Origin: Stomoxys calcitrans
Taxonomy: Eukaryota > Arthropoda > Insecta > Diptera > Muscidae
Assembly: GCF_963082655.1 (NCBI RefSeq)
Contig: NC_081555.1
Location: 145,808,517-145,872,516, forward strand
Reading direction: 5' to 3'
Length of the DNA stretch: 64,000 nt
Part shown: positions 32,306-43,595 of the stretch, in pieces
How positions within the stretch are numbered: position 1 is the first letter of the stretch
Layout: each line of letters starts with the position of its first letter
The notes under the pieces: model-generated
What the model was told of the DNA's origin: nothing
The model's input: only the letters and a program-made list of their open reading frames with translations
Databases searched by the model: none
Program-made: the position numbers and the translations under genes

Positions 32306-35300
32306 TTATCTTCTTTGATGAGGGCAAGGTATTCTACTTTAATATCCGGATGGCTATATCTCCATTTAGAGCGTTGTTGAAGTGAGGTCAAATACTCCTG
32401 ACTCCATTTGTGCCAAAAGCCTTGGTACATGCACTGCACCTGTTGCCAGTAATCTAGCCGATGAGTCTTCAGTTGAGTCAAATCACCCTCAGGTACCATA
32501 GTAGTTGGTCTGCCTTATAACAAGTTAGTTTGAGATAAATAATTGTCATCAGTGTCGGATGCATATCCCAGTGGCCTAGAATTGACGACGGCCTCCACTT
32601 GAGCCAAGAGGGTATTCATCTGGTTAAACGTCAGTATAGTTGAACCAATAACTCGTCGTATGTGAAGTTTCACCCAAATACCTCCCCAGTGTGGTGAGTA
32701 TGGAGGAATAGAGATCCAATTGATACCTTCTTTGGCCAATGATTCGATGACAATCCTGTTGTGGTCATCAGATTGTAGTTGTCGCAGCATTTCATTCAGT
32801 TTGCGTTTTGCGCCGACACAATTCTCCCATTGTCGCTATAGATGTCAGAGAATTTGCCACGACGTGACATAAAACGACATAGAGCTGCCAAAAAAAACAT
32901 TCAGTACTCATGTCGCTCACCAATTCGAGGTGAATATCCGATGTCACCATACACAAAAACAGGCATATGTATCCTTTGGAGGTTTTAGCGTTTCTTCCTT
33001 TGTGTAGTATGAGCGTGTAGGGACCGGCATAGTCGCATCCTGTGCTTTGAAAGGAAAAAGCTTGGGTGACGCGTGCCTTGGAGAGATCACCCATGCGTTG
33101 TTGTGTGATATGTTTAGCGTGTCGAAAACACTTTAAGCATTTGTGTGTGAGTTGACGGATCAAGTTTCTAGCCCCAATGACCCAATATGTTTGTCGAACT
33201 ATAACGAAAAGTGCAGAGACTCCTGGATGTAGTTCTTGTGCTCCTTTGGAAGAATTATTGGATGTTGAACTGCAGATAATAGTTCCGAATTTGATATGCG
33301 TCCACCTACTCTTAAAAGACCATCATTGTCGACAAATGGTGAAAGTTTAACCAGTTTGGATTTGTTGTCAATATCTCTCCCTTGTAGTAAACTAGTTCTC
33401 TCCGTATTTTGCGCCATTCTGAGACAAATGATTCTTCCTTCTTTAATCTCTTCAGATGTCAGGAATTCAGCAGGGTTCTTGATTTTCTTTACTCGCATGT
33501 TGATGAATCGTTTTACATAAGCCGCTATCCGTGTAAGTCTATACCAATTAGAAATGTCTTGCAAAATAGGTTCCAAAGGATGCATTGTAGTTGTAGTAGT
33601 CAGGTTTGTGACGTTTGATGCAGCAGGTTTCACCTCTGCTTGTACGTTCGTGCTTGAGGGGTTGCATATTCTCCAAGGGAATATCTTTTAGTTTCTGGCT
33701 TAGAAATGATGGACCGTTCCACCAAAGGTCAAGCTTCAGTATTTCAGTATTTTTTCAACCATTAAACCACGCGACGCACAGTCGGCTGGATTTTCTTTGG
33801 TGTTGACGTGTCTCCAACAATTGCGTGGTAGTGTCTCCAATATTTCCGACGTGCGGTTGCCTATAATGTTTTGAGTTTGGATGGTTGCATCGTCAGCCAA
33901 GATAGAACCACAGTAGAGTCGCGCCATGCGTTTATTTCAACCTGCTTATGAGGCAATGATGTCGTAATCAATTTAATCAAACGTGTAACAAGTAATGCGC
34001 CGCATAACTCAAATCGCGAAAGCGATATTTGCTTAATTGGTGCCACACGTGTCTTCGATGCGATAATAGAAACGTAGATATTTCCATTTTGATCTTCCAG
34101 TCTGCAATACACTACAGCCGCATATGCCTTAATGGAGGCATCACTAAAACCGTGCAGTTGTATGTGTGCTGTTGAGTTTGGTACATATCGAGGTAACTTC
34201 AAGTGAACGAGGTTCTGCAGATCATCTCTGTACTTCAGCCAAAGTCGTGCCAGATTTTGCGGTTGAGGTTCAACCCACCCAAGATTAAGCAACCATAGTT
34301 CTTGGAATAATATCTTGAATTTCACAACAATAGGCGAAACCGATATCACTCTCCTTTTCGTAGCATGTTGATTGTTGTCCAGATTTATCTTATATCGAAT
34401 ACTGTCTTCGTTGGAATTTCAATAAATAACAAGAACCTTTGTCGCGTTATTCTGGACCGTATGCAGAAAATGATCCTCTTCTTCGCCATGTGGATCAATA
34501 TCCTCACAGTAAATTGACAAGTTGTTCACGGTTTGCCAAAAGCTCTTCCTTTGTTAAAGCTCCTGTAATTACGTCATCGACGTAAAAGTCTTCTAATAAA
34601 ATTCGTAAAGCATTAAGATGAGAATCTCGATAGTCCATCGCTAGTTGTTCCAATACACGAACTGCTAAATATGACGCCGAAGACGTTCCCTAAGTGACCG
34701 GAAAATGCTTTAGTTCTTCGCTAGGATCGGCTCCCCAAATTATCCGTTGAAAGTTGCGATGCTTCTCAGCCACCCATATCTGACGAAATATTTTGACGAT
34801 GTCTGCCGAGAAGACCAGTCTATGCAGCCGAAAACGAAAGCAAACAGCAAATAAATTCCGTTGTATTGCTGGGCCAATATAAAGTTTGTCATTCAGTCAA
34901 TATAAAGTTTGTTGTCTAAATCTTGAAAAGAGCCGTCAAATACTACGCTAAGTTTAGGACCAACAATCGGAAGATGTGGTAAATAGAATACACGACCATC
35001 GTGGACGTCAACCTCGGGTGGTGAAAGTTCACGCATATGTCCTAATCGGCGGTAATCATTCACAAATTGTGTGTAATTCTCTCTTAAGCCTGGATCTCTA
35101 ACCAGCCTACGTTCGGTGGCTTTGAACCTATTAAGCGCACCTTGGAATGTGCCCTTGAATGTAGTATCTTGTGCCTTGAATGGTGACTCGACAATCTAAC
35201 GTCCATCAGTATGCCTAGCATGAGTGACCCGAAAGTGCTGTTCCACCAAAGTAACTTCGAATTTCTTGATATGATATGGACATTACTGTGATAGTGCGTT

Positions 35301-36458
35301 GATTCAGCCTTCACAGATCCAATTCCAGAAAGAGCAATTTTCGAACAATTCCGTGATAAACCCAAACGTATCATACAATCTTCCGAGATGTACGACAACT
35401 CTGAACCAGTGTCAAGCAATAAACGACATGTTATAAGGTCTCCTTTGTTGTTTCGAACAAAAACTACCACTACGAAGGCAATTAAAACAAAGAGTCTTAT
35501 CTTTAACCAGTTTTTGTCGCTGTTCGACCGATATGGAAAGGAAATTTGTGCACTTATGTGTCTGATGAGCATCAGAGCCACAGTCATTACAATTTTGCTT
35601 AGTGTTGGTAGCAACCAATGTTGTAGATGAGTTCCGTTTATGACCTGAAGGTTTGGAAGAAATGTTTTTTCCCAGTTCCAAATCATCGCAGTATCGATCC
35701 AAAAAACTTAAAAAGGTAGCTATTGTATGCTTTGATGCATCCCGAGAATGTTCAGTCCACTTTCGACGAGATTCCGAGTCAATCTTGTTCTGTAGAATGT
35801 ATAGCCAATGATCACGTTCCGTGTAATCAATTGCCCCCAAACCTCTTATAACTTCATTAGCTGTGAGATTCGAGATTTGCATGTATTTAATAAGATTTGC
35901 CGCGTCTTCTTTCAATAAGGATTTCAAATAGTGAAATTTCTGGACATTTTTTTGATTAGGTTTTGAATCTATTGCGCTAACAAACAAATCCTTGAAAGCT
36001 GGCCATTCCTTATAACTGCCCGTGAATGTTTCTATATTCAATTTTGGCAATTCCCCGTCCATATGGCGCGTACTATTTGGCGATTCCAATCTTTGCAATA
36101 AGTTTGAGTGCTGTTCCATTAGACGAGAAAACATTTCATGCTAAGGCTCCGGTGTAGATTCGCGAGGACCCAAATCGTTCAACATACGATTCAGCCTTTC
36201 CCGGCAGTGCAAATATTTTTCCTCATATTCCATGATGTCTCGCACCGGATCAATAAAACCGTCCTGTTCCTCAAATGCGTACAATTCGCCAACCAATCTC
36301 ATGAATTCATTCCATGCCGCCTCCAACCGATTAGGTCGAGACTCAATCTGCTCTGCAAATAACTGGGCAGGGGGATCTTCCACAAATGTAAATGCCTGTG
36401 TAATCGCACCCTTCTCAATCCGGCATTTCGACACCAATGATTTCCTAGACATTGCCAT
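32280..36458 (-). mobile_element. BEL/Pao LTR retrotransposon, internal region, inactive
   Basis: Order on the minus strand: Gag from 36458 (MAMSRKSLVSK...), one in-frame TAG at 36143-36141, and Gag resuming to about 35450 with a CxxC zinc-knuckle stretch (CNDCG...HKC). A shifted frame then carries an aspartic protease (LLDTGSE near 35400). The reverse transcriptase is broken by frameshifts but has YVDD near 34573-34584. RNase H-like sequence follows (GFSDASIKAYAAVVY, 34150). An integrase zinc-binding region (33633-33199) and core (GCDYAGPYT; 33163-32515) come next, and then the family's C-terminal tail (32499-32290), where mariner sequence cuts in. This order and the DSDA-type RNase H are typical of BEL/Pao. 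LTRs were not identified. Confidence 0.88.
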
Positions 36459-36459
36459 T

Positions 36460-37600
36460 CTAATAGGTAAAAAACGTACTTACTTTGAATTGTGTAACGT
36501 GTTAGTGTGTTCTGTTATTATAAAAACTGCGTCCCAATATGCAGTCAGTAGCCTGTAAAAATGTGTATTTCAACAACCGTGTCCGAATGTAATCAAAGCC
36601 ACCAACCAAATGTTTGAATGTATGTAAACAAACCGAAAAGTTTTTATCTCCACAGAAACCGAAATGTATTTATGTGTTTGTATATATCTCTCTCTCTCAC
36701 ATTCATATAAAAACACACCAAGTATCGCTCGCTAGCCAAACAAAATGTAAACAAACATCTGAGCATGAGCATACAACCATAAGCTGTTAACGGACCCACG
36801 AGTACATGCGCTGTTGCGTGTATCAATCATTCACAGCGGCTATAACAGAAAGCTCTTTTCATTAACATAAAATAATTTCACAACGACCGTTAAACATTCA
36901 AATTCTTGCCTCTCTCTGTAAAGCTCTTTCTCATTACACTCACGCTTACATAATGTGTTATTTTTTCTTTTCAACTTGTGTCTGTGTTTAAACCTCGTTA
37001 ACCATGTTTTTCATCATCGCACCACCTGTTTCGTCATCAACCGAGACTCAGATTCTATTTTGTTTACTTTGTATGTATGAAAAACCAATGTTTTTCTTCT
37101 TTCTCGTATACACCAATATATGTAGTCATGTCTTCTTTAAACAACTCATCTTCCCAATGGAATACACAAACGCGTATTGTGCTGACTAGCACCCGAAAGA
37201 AATGATTTGTTTTTTCCGAATTGTGTCTTGTTTTCGAAAACGTTGAATTACTTATTCCGCACTATCTCGCTTGTCACTGATTTCGATATTTGGTGAGGAG
37301 GACCATCAAATGATGGAGAATACTCTGCAAATAAAAACAAATTAAGTTAATTGTAAATATTCAATAATACAATAATTATTCGCTTTATTCTTCGATGGAG
37401 TGGACTGTATGTGTTGTATAGTTGACAGTAGGAATAAGACTAAATAAAAAGTAAAAGAGAAAAGCTCATGCGTACAAAAAACCAGACAGTGTTGCATTGA
37501 TAGGATGGTTCCCCAACAGTTTGGTCGGGTAAAATGTGAGAGTTGTTCTGATCGGTATTTACTTTGGTATCTAATCTTAATTTACATTTATGTATTTTCT
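36460..37600. other. Upstream flank of the BEL/Pao element; LTR possible but not shown
   Basis: AT-rich sequence with many ACACA/TGTGT and CTCTCTC words. A 5' LTR should lie here for the minus-strand element, but without a second LTR to compare I cannot set its ends. No gene is seen. Confidence 0.4.
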
Positions 37601-37609
37601 TTTGTCCAA

Positions 37610-38010
37610 CTATCTGTTTTGAGAATCATTGCGTTAATATGTTTCGTCTGAATTTTTTTTGACAACAAATTAACCGTCATTAACGTCCTCAGAATCCTCT
37701 CTAGAATTATTCGAATTCTCCATTCTTGTTCTTGTCGCGTCTCGGACGTGTTCCTTAACCTCCGGGTAAAGTTTGTCAGGGAATGTATTAATTTTCGATA
37801 AATAGTCGTGTTCGTTTGAAAAAAATCAATGTTTTCATGAATTTGTATGGTCGATTCGTTTCTGACAACGATTTGACCGTTAGTTACTGCCTCAGGATCC
37901 TCTCTTGAGTTATTCGAATTCCCTATTCTTGTTCTTGTAGTGTCTCGGACGTGTTCCTTAATATCCGGGTAAAGTTCGTCTGAAAAATTCAATGCCTTCA
38001 TGAATTTGTA
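37610..38010 (-). repeat. ~205-bp direct repeat with coding-like units
   Basis: Two units (about 37655-37780 and 37860-37985) share 'ttcttgt..c/tgtctcggacgtgttccttaa..tccgggtaaagtt'. On the minus strand each unit can be read as LYP(D/E)(I/V)KEHVRD(T/A)TRTR followed by NSNNSRED, one in an open frame and one in a different frame with stops. It looks like a duplicated remnant of a coding repeat; the parent protein was not recognised. Confidence 0.6.
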
Positions 38011-38879
38011 GTTTCCCTCCTTTTAGAAAGGATCAGGCTTCGGCCAGTGAATGCGAAATACGAAAGAATATTTCATATCAAAGGGCACTACAGACAAATA
38101 GGGTTGAATACCATTCCCAATACAAACCGTATGAGAACCGTTTTAACAGAACAGGAATCGCAATCTATATTGGCAACGATGGGTCGATTATGGATTGCAA
38201 CTCGACTACAGTTGGGTTGCCAAGAGATAAAACCACGAAGTCAAAGATATTATAAAGTTTGAAATTTTTGTCTATTTAATTCAATATAAGTATTTTTCAA
38301 GTTCAGCTACTAAGAAATTTGTAAAAAAGTACGTAAATCAATACGAAAATAAAAATTTCTGTAACGAATATGGCAGTTGGCAAAGCAACTGAAGTTGGGT
38401 TGCCATTCATAATGGACCCATTAATCTATGGACTTTTTCCCCGAGGTTCATTCCCCTCAACTTTTGCTTCCTTTTTCATATGAGAACTGTAAACATTGCT
38501 TTTGTTAACAGTTTTTAGCATAGCTTGCTGTTCTATGCTATTTTTTTTCTTTCGCCATTCTTTTCCCCCATTTAGCCAAAATGTCCCCCAAAGGCTTTGA
38601 AACAAAATGGCAAGAAGTTTGAGTTTCTCTTTTATAATATAGAATCAACTAAAATTATATTAATATTTAATGTGTTGTGTGCTTTATTTTATAAATATCT
38701 CATTTTTATTTTACTCATCACTAAGTTGTAACAACTATTAAATTAAGATTTATACAAATTCTAGTGTTAAGGCAATATTAACATGTGTCAAATTCTAAGA
38801 ATCTAATTTTTATACTTAATTAAAAAATAAAATTAACAATAAAACAAAATGTATAAATAGGAAAAAATTTGTTTTATTT

Positions 38880-39255
38880 GACAAATTTTGCCTGAAGTGG
38901 ATACTAAGAGAACGTAAGTAAAACTTAACTTTTAACAAATTTGCCCAAGTTACGAACATATTAGGGCCATACTTGGATTGGCTACTGGAGAGCAAAGTAG
39001 AAGCCATTTCAGCCAATTCGTATAAGAATTGCGCCCTATAGTGGCTCAAGAAGCAAAATCGGGAGAGATGTTTATTTAGAAGCTATATCAGGTTATGAAT
39101 CGATTTAGACCATATTTGGCAACTATTTTGAAGTTTGTTGAGGAAGTCGTTGTACAAAATTTTACCAAATTCGGTTATGAATTGCGCCCTCTGGAGGCTC
39201 AAAATGTATAATTAGGAGTTCGGGTTAATATGGGAGCTATATCAGGTTATGAAAC
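38880..39255 (+). repeat. Fragment of the ~150-bp 'gagctatatc' core repeat family
   Basis: 'ttagaagctatatcaggttatgaatcgattt', 'atttggcaac' and 'aattgcgccctctggaggctcaa' match the core units at 48100-48950. About two diverged units; no element ends are visible. Confidence 0.65.
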
Positions 39256-39425
39256 GATGGTAGTCGGTTGTACGCCCCGGGATTGGCCCAATGAGATCTT
39301 CATCGTCTTCATCTTTTTTCGTCATGGGAGAGGCATGACAATCTGGTCAGTGCCGGGATTGAAAAGAAATCGGTCCCTGGTTCCGGTGCATGGAGTGGGT
39401 ACATTTGCGATCTTGCTCTGGAGCC
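39245..39425 (+). mobile_element. LINE 5'-head fragment
   Basis: 'cggttgtacgccccgggattggcccaatg', 'ttttcgtcatgggagaggca' and 'gtgccgggattgaaaagaa' align with the reversed 5' LINE segment at 42397-42722, including the position of the 2A-like site. Here that site is altered by a small indel. It ends abruptly at 'agccgaattaccgcatacgtga', a phrase also found at 28712. Confidence 0.6.
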
Positions 39426-39861
39426 GAATTACCGCATACGTGAACGAGTAAAATTGTTCGAAACTTTTTGTTTTGGCATTACGCATTCTTTAACGATTCG
39501 AAGCACTATCGACATTCGAGATTATGGCATTTATTAACGAGTGCATAATCGAGTATGAGCTGTTCGAAATCCACTCGTGAGTTCTGGAGCAATCGAATAG
39601 AATTGTTACTTGATATAAATAGTTAAAATAAAAGTTAAAATGTGATTTTTTGAGTGTAATTATAATATAAAATAAATAAACACATACTTGTTCGTATTTA
39701 GGAATAATTTATGCAAAATAAATGGGCTACAAAAGGTTGAAATGACTCAATTAATGGCCATCCAAATTCGGCAACAAAAAATTCCAAATTGTAGCCAAGA
39801 GAAGGCAACATCTGAAGAACAAATGATACCAAATCTTGGGGAAAAGCAAGGTGAATTTTAA

Positions 39862-40079
39862 AAGGTGGTCTCACGGAAACAGCTGTTAACTGCCGGCCAG
39901 GTTTGACGGTATTAAGATGTCAGGTTTTTGTTTGCATTCTTTCTCGCATATTCTCTGCTCATGTACGCACACGTATACACAATTTTCTTTGTGTGTGTTG
40001 GCAAAACGTCGATCAGCTTGATGGCACGATGACGGATTGCATCATATGATTTATGGTTGTTGTACAAATGAGACCACCT
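39862..40079. mobile_element. MITE with AAGGTGGTCTCA ends and TTAA flanks
   Basis: Inverted ends aaggtggtctca (left) and tgagaccacct (right) enclose 218 bp. The tetranucleotide ttaa lies directly outside on both sides (39858-39861 and 40080-40083). No ORF. Related copies: 15072-15300 and a left end only at 40511-40538. TTAA flanks are typical of piggyBac-type target duplications, but the ends were not matched to a known family. Confidence 0.75.
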
Positions 40080-40510
40080 TTAATTGTTTCGCCATGGGAG
40101 AAAAGTAAGAAACGGCAAGTTACAGCTTTGATGGTACCGTGGTGGACATGATCCCTTTAAAGTTTAGCTCAAATCAATCAAAGTAAAAGCAATTTATTAT
40201 CGTAAGAACAAGTTGGTGGCTGTTTTTGAGCCGTGGGCAAGCAAATATTTCAGTCGCAGACCATGGACGTACTAACAAGACTCAGCACCGTCACAATAAG
40301 ACTCAGCACTGTGCTTCAGCATGTGTAAACCAAGAATGGAAAAAAATCATGTTCTGTACTTTATTTGGTCCACAAGGTGGCTGTCCAATTCGCCACATGC
40401 CAATCCGACGGACTTTTTTTTATTAAGGCCACTTTTAAGAGCAAGGTAAGGACTTTAAAATATGCCCGTATGGCTACGGTGAAGAAATACATTGTACGGC
40501 AGGATTAACT

Positions 40511-40815
40511 AATAAGGTGAAGTCATGCGAACAGCTGAGTAAAATTTTTTTATTTTTGTTTTGATTTTGTAGTAAATCTAAATGTCAAAGGCTTGATATC
40601 ACAGCTGTAATGTTTTTCTGAAATCTTAAAACGATGTTCTATTTGATATGGTATTCCACACATAAGCCACAAAATAGTGTTGTAAAGATGAAAATATAAA
40701 TATATAAGACATTTGAAGAAGATAAGTTGTAAAACAAAGTATATTTCTTACACCACTTTGACATTTCAATTTACGGCATTTGCCACTCAAGGTAGTTTCG
40801 TTGGGTATAAATTTT
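40511..40815 (+). mobile_element. MITE left end plus dispersed ~270-bp repeat, copy 2
   Basis: 40511-40538 ('aataaggtgaagtcatgcga' + 'acagctg') is a decayed left end of the GGTGGTCTCA MITE. From 40540 the sequence follows copy 1 (16766-17045) block by block to 'ggtagtttcgttggg'. The LINE at 40816 begins directly after. Confidence 0.7.
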
Positions 40816-43506
40816 TGTTGGGCTACTATCAGGCCATTATCGTCTGGTTCTAGGAGACTTCAATGTGCATCACGTTTCACGGCACTCTCCCCTAGGTAAC
40901 GAACAGCGGGGCATAGCTTTGGGAGAAAAAAATGAAGGCTCTACGTTTTTCACGGTGTATGAGGAGGATTACGAGGAGACGCAGCAGCTCGCCAGACATT
41001 TCCATTGCATCCCCCGATCTCTTGAGTGTCGTATCCCAACCACCTCCCCATAATTCTCACCATCGATCGACCACCCGACTTCATAACTTCTGAGCGCCGG
41101 ACGTTTATCAATCATAAGCAGGCCGATTGGGCTGGCTTCAGAGAGTACACCAATCGCCGCTTCATTGAACTGACACCCTCCCCGGATGTGCTAGTTGCCG
41201 AGAGGAAATTCCGAGTCATCATTAACGCAGCAGCCGCTCGCTTTATACCACCCGGTCGAAACTCCATGTGGGGCCCAATTTCCCGGCGCAGGCAGTGGTA
41301 CTCGCAGACAAGCGTGATGGTATTCGTTGTACGGACACTACTAACCCCAGAATCAGCGAGCTGAATTTGTAATTAAACAGGATAGTCAACGAACATAAGC
41401 GGAATTTGTGGCTGGAACACTTGGAGCAATGTAACATAGGTACCGGTTTAGGCAAGCTGTGGTCTACTGTTAAGTCACTCTCGAACCTCGGCAGACGAGA
41501 TGACAGGATCTCAGTCATTTTTGCCGAATAACGGTGTCTGATCTGAAGAGATGCGCCAGGTTGTTTAACCGTCAATTTATTGTGCATCCCGAGAGTGACA
41601 GGCCAAGGAGGAGAGCCATTCGCCGTATTCGTGGTATCCGAGCCGATGGACAGCTATCACAATTTACCGTAGGCGAAGTTACGAATATCATCCGTGGCGC
41701 CAAATCATCCAAGGCGTTAGGCCCCGACGGAATCTCTACATTGATGCTGAAAAATCTGGATTCACCTGGAGTTGAGTACCTTACCACTGTCCTCAAACTG
41801 TCATTGAACACTCTTATAGTTCCCGATGTCTGGAAAATGGGCAGAGTGATCCTGTTACTGAAGCCTGGAAAGGACTCGAGTTTGGGGGAGTCGTACAGAC
41901 CGATCTCACTTCTCTCACCAGTGGCTAAGACGCTTGAGGCATTACTCCTCCCGAGCCTCGTAGGAGAATTTCCATTCGCCGAGCATCAACTTGATTTCGA
42001 AGACTGCATAGCACAACAACTGCTTTGCATGCCATCACCGCACACATTTGCCGTGGCTTCCATCAGCCCAGGCCATGTGATAGGACGGTCCTTGTGGCAC
42101 TGGACCTATCGACAGCATTCGACACGGTCAGCCATGCCAAACTATTCGAGGACATCGCAAACACGTCCCTCCAGCCAGGCCTGAAACGTTGGGTCGCATA
42201 TTATCTGTGTGGTCGCCAGTCATTTGTGGAATTTAGGGATAAGAAGTCGAAGAACCGTAGAGTGAAACAGGGAATTCCCCAAGGCGGGGCCATATCTCAG
42301 GCACTGTTTAACCTCTACCTATCCTCCATTCCACACCCTCCAGACGGCATAGATATCGTATAATATGCGAACGATTGCACGATCATGGTATTAAGCCTTG
42401 TAACACATCCAGTATGACAGTACTCCCGTAGTGAAATGAGGCCAGAGCAAGATCGGAAATGTACCTACTCCATGCACCGGTTACACCTCACCGACAGATG
42501 ATGGAGGTGGTTCTGGCAAACCGAACAGAACCAGGGTCCGGGGTTCTTTTCAATCCCGGCACGGACCAGAAGCGTGCAGAGAAGGCACTTCGTGATGTGC
42601 CTCTCCCATGACGAAAAAAGACGACCGCGGACACTGAGGCGGCAGCCCTTGCCGATGAAGAGTTCCATTGGGTCAATCCGGTGCGTACAACCGGCTGCCA
42701 TGGGATTAAACTGGGTATACAAATAAGGTCCTCAAGTCACTTGCTGGCAGCACTTGGGGTGCAGACAAAGAAACCTTGTTGACCACGTACAAAGCAATTG
42801 GCCGGTCTGTGGTAAGTTATGCAGCGCCTTTGTGGTCTTGTCAGTTCTGTGACATGCAGTGGAATAATATTCATATCTGTCCGAACTGCGACGGGCTGTC
42901 TCCTCAGTTCTCAAGTGGACCACCTACATCAGGAGACAAAGATCCTACCAGTGCAAAGACATAACTACATGCTGTCCAAGCAATACCTTTTGGACTGTTA
43001 ACGCAGTGACCATCCAAATCATAATCTTGTGGATAGATATCTACCGCCCAGAAGCCTTAAGGTAGACCTACACGATCTAGAACGTGAGGTTCAGCGCTAC
43101 AAGAGAGAACCTCTAGATCAAGCGGGTCTAGAAAACATTCATGCAGACACGGTAGCAGATACGGTAAATAGCTACCGGATGAATGTAGTCCTTGGAGAAC
43201 GACCGCCTCCCATTGCACCTGAAGTAATTGACCTATTCAGGCAAACCAGAGTAGTTCTGGCTCAATTAAGTGTAGACAGATGCAGCCGCCTCAACTCCTA
43301 TTAGAGCAAGGATTGATGCCGACGTGCAAGATGTATATCCTTATTGTGACCAGGGACTACACGCTACACGTCCCCTTTTTAACGGCCCAGCCAGACCCAG
43401 ATCCTTCTGGACGCCCTTCTTAGTCGCAAAGTTCCTGGATCTTGACACTCAACAGAATCAAACGGATGTACGATAGAACACAACAAACTGCTACAACAAC
43501 AACAAT
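40816..43506 (+). mobile_element. Jockey-like LINE, plus strand, with ACA tail
   Basis: Starts in the endonuclease (SGHYRLVLGDFNVHH). Reverse transcriptase from 41670: KSSKALGPDGISTLMLKNLD, VILLLKPGKDSSLGESYRPI. After a frameshift near 42000 come LDLSTAFDTVSHAKLFEDIA, QGIPQGGAISQALFNLYLS and YANDCTI, where the usual Y-A-D-D has N and is preceded by a stop. Sense resumes at 42725 (VLKSLAGSTWGADKETLLTT) and runs to a C-terminal zinc-binding region (ARIDADVQDVYPYCDQGLHA) and a stop near 43475. The tail is ctacaacaacaacaat (43490-43506). It lies 90 bp past the 3' end of the C3orf38 homologue, tail to tail. Confidence 0.88.
42397..42722 (-). mobile_element. Inverted LINE 5'-end segment with 2A-like motif
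   Basis: Antisense to the surrounding LINE. The minus strand reads NPMAAGCTHRIDPMELFIGK, GRLFSSWERHITKCLLCTLL, then GIEKNPGPWF (NPGP codons at 42545-42534), then a Cys-rich ORF1 start (CSVC...CNRC). It replaces the reverse transcriptase palm/thumb section expected between 42395 and 42725. It could be a nested insertion or a rearrangement during reverse transcription. Confidence 0.8.
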
Positions 43507-43585
43507 ATTTTAAGAGCTTCACTTATCTCCTAGGAATTCCAAAATACATTCATATATATACAAAACAATAATATATTTACATAGA

Positions 43586-43591
43586 TTTATT
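43586..43591 (-). terminator. Candidate poly(A) signal of the C3orf38 homologue
   Basis: AATAAA on the minus strand starts 5 nt after the TAA stop (43598-43596), implying a very short 3' UTR. Confidence 0.55.
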
Positions 43592-43595
43592 TAGT

